The notes under the pieces are model-generated. The model did no database searches and was not told the DNA's origin. It was given only the letters and a program-made list of their open reading frames with translations. The position numbers were made by a program, and so were the translations under genes. DNA of 64,000 nucleotides from contig NMRB01001697.1 of assembly GCA_002633025.1 (NCBI GenBank), positions 43,409-107,408 of the forward strand, in the 5' to 3' direction. Origin of the DNA: Notospermus geniculatus. Its lineage: Eukaryota > Nemertea > Pilidiophora > Heteronemertea > Lineidae. Within the stretch, counting starts at the first letter, position 1. Each line of letters opens with the position of its first letter. Positions 59,029 through 64,000 of the stretch are shown here, piece by piece.

Positions 59029-59989
59029 GTCTTCCCAACCGGGCAAACAGCGAGGAAAAGAGAGCTTCTACGCACAAATTTTATCAAACTTGTGACCCAA
59101 TTTGACTTTGGAACTAGGTCATTGTTGTTGTTGTCGGTTTCGGCTTCTAGTAACGCCGACACACGGGCCGGCATACTCTCAAAAGCCGTGAAGACAGCAT
59201 CTCCGTCGGATTTCGTCTGAGGGAGAAGAACCGAAAAAACGGCCTGAATCTGGGGATTCCACCAACGGGTTACAGTGTAGATAAGAATGGGCGGTGATCT
59301 AAAGTCATTTATGAAACAGGCCCCAGGACTTTTTATTTCACTGGGAGACACGGGGAAATTCGTCACTCCCGTTTCATACAATCATGGTCCCTATATAATG
59401 AGGCCGGACCACTGAGAAACGGAAACTGGTACTTTACACCTGGCTTTCCAGCCCAGTGCAGTTAAATTCGCTGGAGAGCCTCGGATGTATCGGGAACAGT
59501 TGTCCACTTGAAAACGGACCGGCGTCGTGACGCGTATCTGGTTTCTTTGCCGCTGTCTGCGCACTCCCTTGGCGCTCATTCCACAACAGACAGTACCTCG
59601 GGAGTGAAGCCGCAAAAACGGAAACCAGTCTAACAAATTCAAATTCAAATTCAAAACAACAAGATGCAGACTTGTTACCCATCTCGGTACTGGACTCGCA
59701 CCCACATCCCGTAGCTCTGTATACATGTATTCGCACCCTCACGGACGACCAGGATGTGAATGACAGGAGAAGCCATATTGCTCAACAGCACCACTTAGAG
59801 TCTGTCAATATTTTTAAAATTAATGCAACAACTTGACGTTGCGTTTTCGGCCAAAAATATTGGCATGTCGAGTTGACACTCATGATTGCTGTTTTAGTAT
59901 CCGTTGACAGCTACAAGGAGATCAATGCTATCAATTATCCATTGCGAACTGCACAAATAGCGTCCTACCTGACTTATATCTTTCTGGGG
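59029..59989. promoter_or_regulatory. Shared 5' region of the divergent ALDH1L1 and Link-domain genes
   Basis: The two start codons lie 961 bases apart, head to head, so this stretch must hold both 5' UTRs and probably both promoters. No TATA box is clear. An inverted-repeat sequence related to 33690-33780 occupies about 59530-59640, so part of it is repeat-derived. Confidence 0.5.
59535..59640. repeat. Inverted repeat with GGTTTC/GAAACC ends in the divergent promoter region
   Basis: TGGTTTCTTTGCCGC...ACTCCCTTGGCGCTCATTCC and, inverted, ACCTCGGGAGTGAAGCCGC...GGAAACCAGTC. Shares its core with 33690-33780. Confidence 0.6.
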
Positions 59990-61966
59990 ATGACAATGAA
60001 GATGGCGCGGACTGGGGTGGGCCTACTGCTCGCCCTCTCTCTCTTTTACTGTTTTCAACTCGGTGAGTTTTCTCTTTGGCCGGTGTTTTTATCTATTTTT
60101 TGATATTATTCACTCCTTGCAGACTAGGTTCTTTATCTTTCACTCTTAAAAAATTCTTGTCACCGCAACTTGTCTGCGAATATTGATGAGATGCTTTAGT
60201 CGGCCTGACGAATTACGTCATTCATGACACAATTTACTTGTCATGGCGAGTCGCACATCTCTGTGACGAGTACAGTTTATCCAGTTGACAAGGTCTCTAG
60301 TTAAGGCGATAAGTTGCAGGTGGCAGGACATTATTGCGCATGCGCTTCCCTCACATTTATCGCTCAATTTCTTGAACTCTAAGCATGCTGTCACCATCGT
60401 TGCCTCAGTAGCCACGAGGGTTTAGGGGTTATGTCTATAGTAGTTTATATATTCCATAGGTCGTAGGTTCGAATCCCGCCGTAGGCCCTGAAATTTGGGA
60501 GAGTTTTTCTTTCATATGTACCTGTTGTTAGTACTTGTAACTACCGTATAACAGACCCTTGGCGCATAATTTTTAATTTTTGTGTAACCTGAATGACGAG
60601 ATGTAGTTGTTTCAATGATAAGATGTCTCTTTTCCGAGGATGACAAGTTAAAAACTTGTCAATTGACAAGATAGACCCTGTCAATTTAAGCATATTCTGA
60701 GAACGAGTTCCAGCTTGTCAGTACGACGAGAAATTTTTTAGAGTGTTGGTGCCACACCAGGAGAACCCTCCGATTTAAGAACCCTCGGATTGTTTAATAA
60801 CTAAGAACTCTAGGGGTTCCAGATAGAAACTTTACCTTAGAAAAGGGTTCTATCTGGAACCTTGATGGGTTCTTTGGCGACAGAAAGGTTCTATGTGGAA
60901 CCCTCTCAGGTTTTTTAAAAGAAGGTTCTATATAGAACCTTGGAGTTTCTGGTGAGGCACAACCGTTTGGCTTTGCCTATCACGCATTGCGCCGTTCGAA
61001 TTTATCCCCTTCGTATTCACGTCGGTCGACGGTTGTCTAAAGATGCAATGATAGGCCTAAATCAACTTCCTCTACTGATCATTTTTGACAAAATGGTAGA
61101 TCTAGGCCTAAGGAGTGACCGTTCGCGCCGGTAGTCGGTAGTCACTAGGAGTTTTCTCAAAGCCCTCGAAAGGCCAACGAGAACGCCTATCCTTTTGTTC
61201 GGTGTTGTCTTCGCGGCATCGAACAATGGGTTTGGCGTTCGCGTCGGCGTTTCTGGGGCTTTGCGAAAACTCTCTATTGGCAACACGTTTACACCAACTG
61301 ATTAACGACATCTGTGCAACATGATCTTTCGACCCTGTATACACAAATAGCGAATAAGATAGGGCCTAGCAACTTCTCAACAACATTTCAACATGTTGTT
61401 CATTTGTTGGAAAATTAGAAGATTTTTTTTTGTGGGAAAAACGGATGGTTCGCCGCAGACGTGTGATTGGACGCATGTTGCAACTGAGGAGAGTGATATA
61501 AGAAATCCTGCCAGTGCGTCGCGCTAAATTTGCCAAAATTATATTTTCAACAAAAAAGCCGATAAAATTGATATGCCATGATGATAGAGGCACATATAGC
61601 GTACTCTCAATTCTATTATCGTTCCTGCGTATTCTCAACTGCATTTTTCTGCCACAGGGCGAACAAGCTCTAAGGATTACGGGGTTGTACAGGCGAGGTC
61701 ACCGACTTTACTGAAGAAAGTCGAGGATGCCATTCCGGTGTGCCCTGCGAATGGTTACACACGCCTGGCCACCAGGGAAGAGCTGGATGAAGCATGGAGT
61801 AAAGGATATGATGTCTGTGAATGTTCTGTGTTGGCTGGTGGATCCGTGGTGTACCCCATACGAACTCCAAGGGCAGGATGTGGCACACAACCGGCAGGAA
61901 TAAGGGTTTGTTCTGAAGCGCAGCCATTTTCACGCAAAGCGGTCTTTTGTGTATCCAACAGACTTC
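59990..61966 (+). CDS. Link-domain protein, signal-peptide exon and Link exon (3' incomplete)
   Basis: Exons 59990-60062 and 61658-61966, joined GT-AG in matching phase. The first encodes MTMKMARTGVGLLLALSLFY and CFQL, a typical signal peptide (starts at 59996 or 60002 are equally possible). The second encodes a short linker, then a Link (hyaluronan-binding) module: NGYTRLATREELDEAWSKGY, C-E-C, GGSVVYPIRTPRAGCG, and AVFCV, with the four module cysteines recognisable. Typical Link modules have a Gly-Trp-Leu-Ala/Ser-Asp after the second cysteine; here it reads SVLAG, so the Trp and Asp are absent, and the N-terminal strand is short. A GTAAGT donor at 61967 shows the gene continues; no next exon is recognised before 64000. 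Secreted or membrane matrix-binding protein; ligand uncertain. Confidence 0.85.
60141..60746. mobile_element. 606-bp foldback element in the Link gene intron
   Basis: CACTCTTAAAAAATTCTTGTC at the left and GACGAGAAATTTTTTAGAGTG at the right. The interior has many TTGTCA/TGACAA words in both orientations (e.g. TTGTCAATTGACAAG). A tRNA-like sequence with a B box sits in the middle. Confidence 0.72.
60385..60490 (+). repeat. tRNA-like sequence with perfect B box inside the foldback element
   Basis: GGTTCGAATCC at 60466-60476 in GGTCGTAGGTTCGAATCCCG; the A-box region (TAGCCACGAGGG) matches poorly and stems do not pair well. Probably a SINE head inserted into the element, rather than a tRNA gene. 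Confidence 0.5.
60747..60963. mobile_element. 217-bp element with tandem GGTTCTATNNNGAACC palindromes
   Basis: Ends TTGGTGCCACACCAGG and CTGGTGAGGCACAAC are inverted. Inside, GGTTCTATCTGGAACC, GGTTCTATGTGGAACC and GGTTCTATATAGAACC recur at about 40-base spacing. It abuts the 606-bp element exactly. Confidence 0.7.
61148..61274. mobile_element. TA-flanked palindromic element, copy 7
   Basis: GGAGTTTTCTCAAAGCCC at the left, GGGCTTTGCGAAAACTCTC at the right, TA at 61146-61147 and 61275-61276. Same core as at 31175. Intron of the Link-domain gene. Confidence 0.85.
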
Positions 61967-61995
61967 GTAAGTAAACAGCACAGGTACCGGTACAT

Positions 61996-63425
61996 GTACT
62001 TGACGCAATGTGTGGATAGTTGTAGAGAAAACCACCAGTTTTACTGACAACGTCAGTGGCCCCCGTCACACTAGAGGCGGAATGAGCAGGAATGCCGTCG
62101 GAATGACAATTCGTAGTTCATTCCTGGACAATCGAAGTGCATTCCAAAAATTCTGACTGGGTTCCGACTGCGTTCGTAATGTTCCGGCCCGTTCCTGTGG
62201 TCTGTCGGAATGTTTTGAGCATGTTCAAAACTATCGAGGTGCGTTCCAAGTGGAGAAATATCGAACGGCATTTGAAGTGTATTCTATCTGCATTCTTACT
62301 GCGTTCTAAATAGTCCGACTGCGTTCTAAATAGTCCGACAGCCTTCCAACAGCATTTGAAACATTCTGATCGCATTCGAAGGACAATCGAAAGGTCCAGG
62401 GTCCATACCCTGCCAGTTGAGCTCAGACTCATGAAAATGCCCCCGTCACACTTAGTTCGAATCAGCAGGAATCAAGCAGAACCAGCCGGAATGAGAAAAT
62501 TTGCAAAATTCGAGCTGGATTCGGGAGAGAAAGATTGCACTTCAAACACTTGGAACGCGCTTCGAATTTAGTCAGAACTCTCGCAGAATGGCTGCAGAAT
62601 ATGGTTAGAAAGCCGAAGAATTCGCGAAGAATGCCTCTCGAAGACAAAAAAATGCAATTGGAATGTACTTCGAATGTAACAGGAACTTCCCGAGTGTATT
62701 TCGCATGCTGCAGGAATGGTCCCCGACAGGCTGCTGAATCTAAAATTTTCATGAGTCTGAGCTCAACTGGCAGGGTATGGACCCTGGACCTTTCGATTGT
62801 CCTTTCGAATGCGATCAGAATATTTCAAATGCTGTTGGAAGGCTGTCGGACTATTTAGAACGCAGTCGGACTATTTAGAACGCAGTAAGAATGCAGACAG
62901 AAAACACTTCAAATGCCGTTCGATATTTCTCCACTTGGAACGCACCTCGATAGTTTTGAACATGCTCAAAACATTCCGACAGACCACAGGAACGGGCCGG
63001 AACATTACGAACGCAGTCGGAACCCAGTCAGAATTTTTAGAATGTTCTTCGAATGTCCAGGAATGAACTACGAATTGTCATTCCAACGGCATTCCTGCTC
63101 ATTCTGCCTCAGTGTGACGGGGGTATTAGATTCAGCAGCCTGTCGGGGACCATTCCTGCGGCATGCGAGATACACTCGCGGGAAGTTCCTGTTACATTCG
63201 AAGTACACCAATTGCATTTTTTTGTCTTCGAGAGGCATTCTACTCTCCCGAATCCAGCTCGAATTTTGCAAATTTTCTCATTCCGGCTGGTTCTGCTTGA
63301 TTCCTGCTGATTCGAACTAAGTGTGACGGGGGCACACTCAGAATTCCGAGTGTTGTCAGTAAAACTGACGTTGTCAGTAAAACGGGTGCTTTTCTCTGCA
63401 ACTATTCACACATTGCGTCAAGTAC
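61996..63425. mobile_element. 1.43-kb composite inverted-repeat structure, arms interleaved A-B-A'-B'
   Basis: Outer arms: GTACTTGACGCAATGTGTGG at 61996 and its inverse ending at 63425. Inside, A (62061-62436) begins CCCCGTCACACTAGAGGCGG; B (62441-62743) begins CCCCGTCACACTTAGTTCG; A' (62744-63123) is the inverse of A; B' (63120-63335) is the inverse of B with about 100 bp missing. So four ends with the CCCCGTCACACT motif occur in the order left, left, right, right but belonging to two different pairs. The interior is built of GGAATG/CATTCC-rich words. No transposase is present. Predicted peptides here are by-products. Confidence 0.8.
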
Positions 63426-64000
63426 CTTTGGTAAACAGGGACACATTCTTCAAAACCGATTGTTGATGGAACTGTGAAATCAACCAAAGTTTCAACGGTC
63501 AAATCTCCATCGAGAATGTCGTTCAGCCTTTAGTCGGTCGTGAGGGGAGGCATGACAAACACAAGTATTAGCACCCCGTATGTTGTGGCGGAGCGATGAA
63601 AGATGGAGAGGCGATTGCTGGGCCGTCTTTGCGACGTCTGCGTACGGCGGCAACTTTGGCTCAAGGCCTTTTTGTAGCAATAAATATATTGTCCAACCGG
63701 GGTGGAGGCAAAGCTGGGCGTACTGCACTGACTATTTTGGTAGATGCATCGCTGTTCTACCACAGGCATTTGCAGAAGAGAAATTCCGATGCATGCAGCT
63801 GAAAGATGATCTGAGACTGACGCGAGGCAACGGGCGTGAAACAAAGGCACGGAGTAGGCTATCTATCATTTATGTGTCTATTGAATGGAGGGTATTATTG
63901 TATCAGAATTGCAATTGACGTGTACAAATCTTCTTTGTTACCGCAGCCTACCTACCCGTTGCCATGGTAGTAATTGGCAGCCATGGATTTTCTGCCACTT
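63426..64000. other. Right edge of the window, downstream intron of the Link gene
   Basis: Presumed intron. An open frame at 63580-63918 (plus) and its mirror on the minus strand match no family and show no convincing splice phase with the Link exon (a CTACCACAG acceptor near 63762 leads to an early stop). Nothing further can be supported. Confidence 0.4.

Noticed and set aside
60385-60490. Possible tRNA gene
   Set aside because: Only the B box is convincing; no consistent cloverleaf could be drawn by eye.
62071-63320. Open frames across the 1.4-kb foldback
   Set aside because: Mirror-image peptides on both strands follow from the inverted repeats; no domain is recognised.
63580-63918. Next exon of the Link-domain gene
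   Set aside because: The candidate acceptor gives an early stop in the required phase, and no domain is visible.

Overview
The window is animal nuclear DNA: genes are split by GT-AG introns of about 200 bp to 19 kb, and non-coding DNA is full of short inverted-repeat elements and tRNA-derived SINE-like repeats. The palindromic words TAGGCCTA and TACATGTA recur very often. That, with the gene content, suggests a marine invertebrate deuterostome (echinoderm or hemichordate would fit), but the species cannot be named from the sequence.

Layout. (1) 92-2598, plus strand: 3' six coding exons of succinate-semialdehyde dehydrogenase (ALDH5A1); the 5' part lies outside. (2) 3806-12046, minus strand: a complete ten-exon gene for a protein of about 1,380 residues made almost wholly of ankyrin repeats, with one apparent frameshift in exon 2. 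(3) 12047-14926: intergenic, with a cluster of four copies of a 128-bp TA-flanked palindromic element, a tiny 63-bp element and a 288-bp palindrome with an 11-bp target-site duplication. (4) 14927-39956, minus strand: complete eleven-exon MFSD4A-like major-facilitator transporter, whose first intron of 19 kb holds many repeats and a hAT transposase relic. (5) 39957-46208: intergenic, with a 60-bp minisatellite. (6) 46209-59028, minus strand: complete nineteen-exon 10-formyltetrahydrofolate dehydrogenase (ALDH1L1), 908 residues with all three domains. (7) 59990-61966, plus strand, head-to-head with ALDH1L1: signal peptide exon and Link-domain exon of a secreted or membrane hyaluronan-binding-like protein, continuing out of the window. 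(8) 61996-63425: a 1.4-kb composite inverted-repeat structure with interleaved arms (A-B-A'-B').

Exon models were built by joining donor and acceptor sites whose reading phases agree. The MFSD4A-like and ALDH1L1 models close in frame over their whole length (558 and 908 residues), which is strong internal support; the ankyrin model closes only if a single frameshift is allowed. Functionally, ALDH5A1 (GABA shunt, mitochondrion) and ALDH1L1 (folate one-carbon metabolism, cytosol) belong to the same dehydrogenase superfamily but are far apart and unrelated in arrangement; there is no operon-like logic. The unusual content is mostly mobile-element biology: at least ten distinct families of short non-autonomous elements, several nested in one another.
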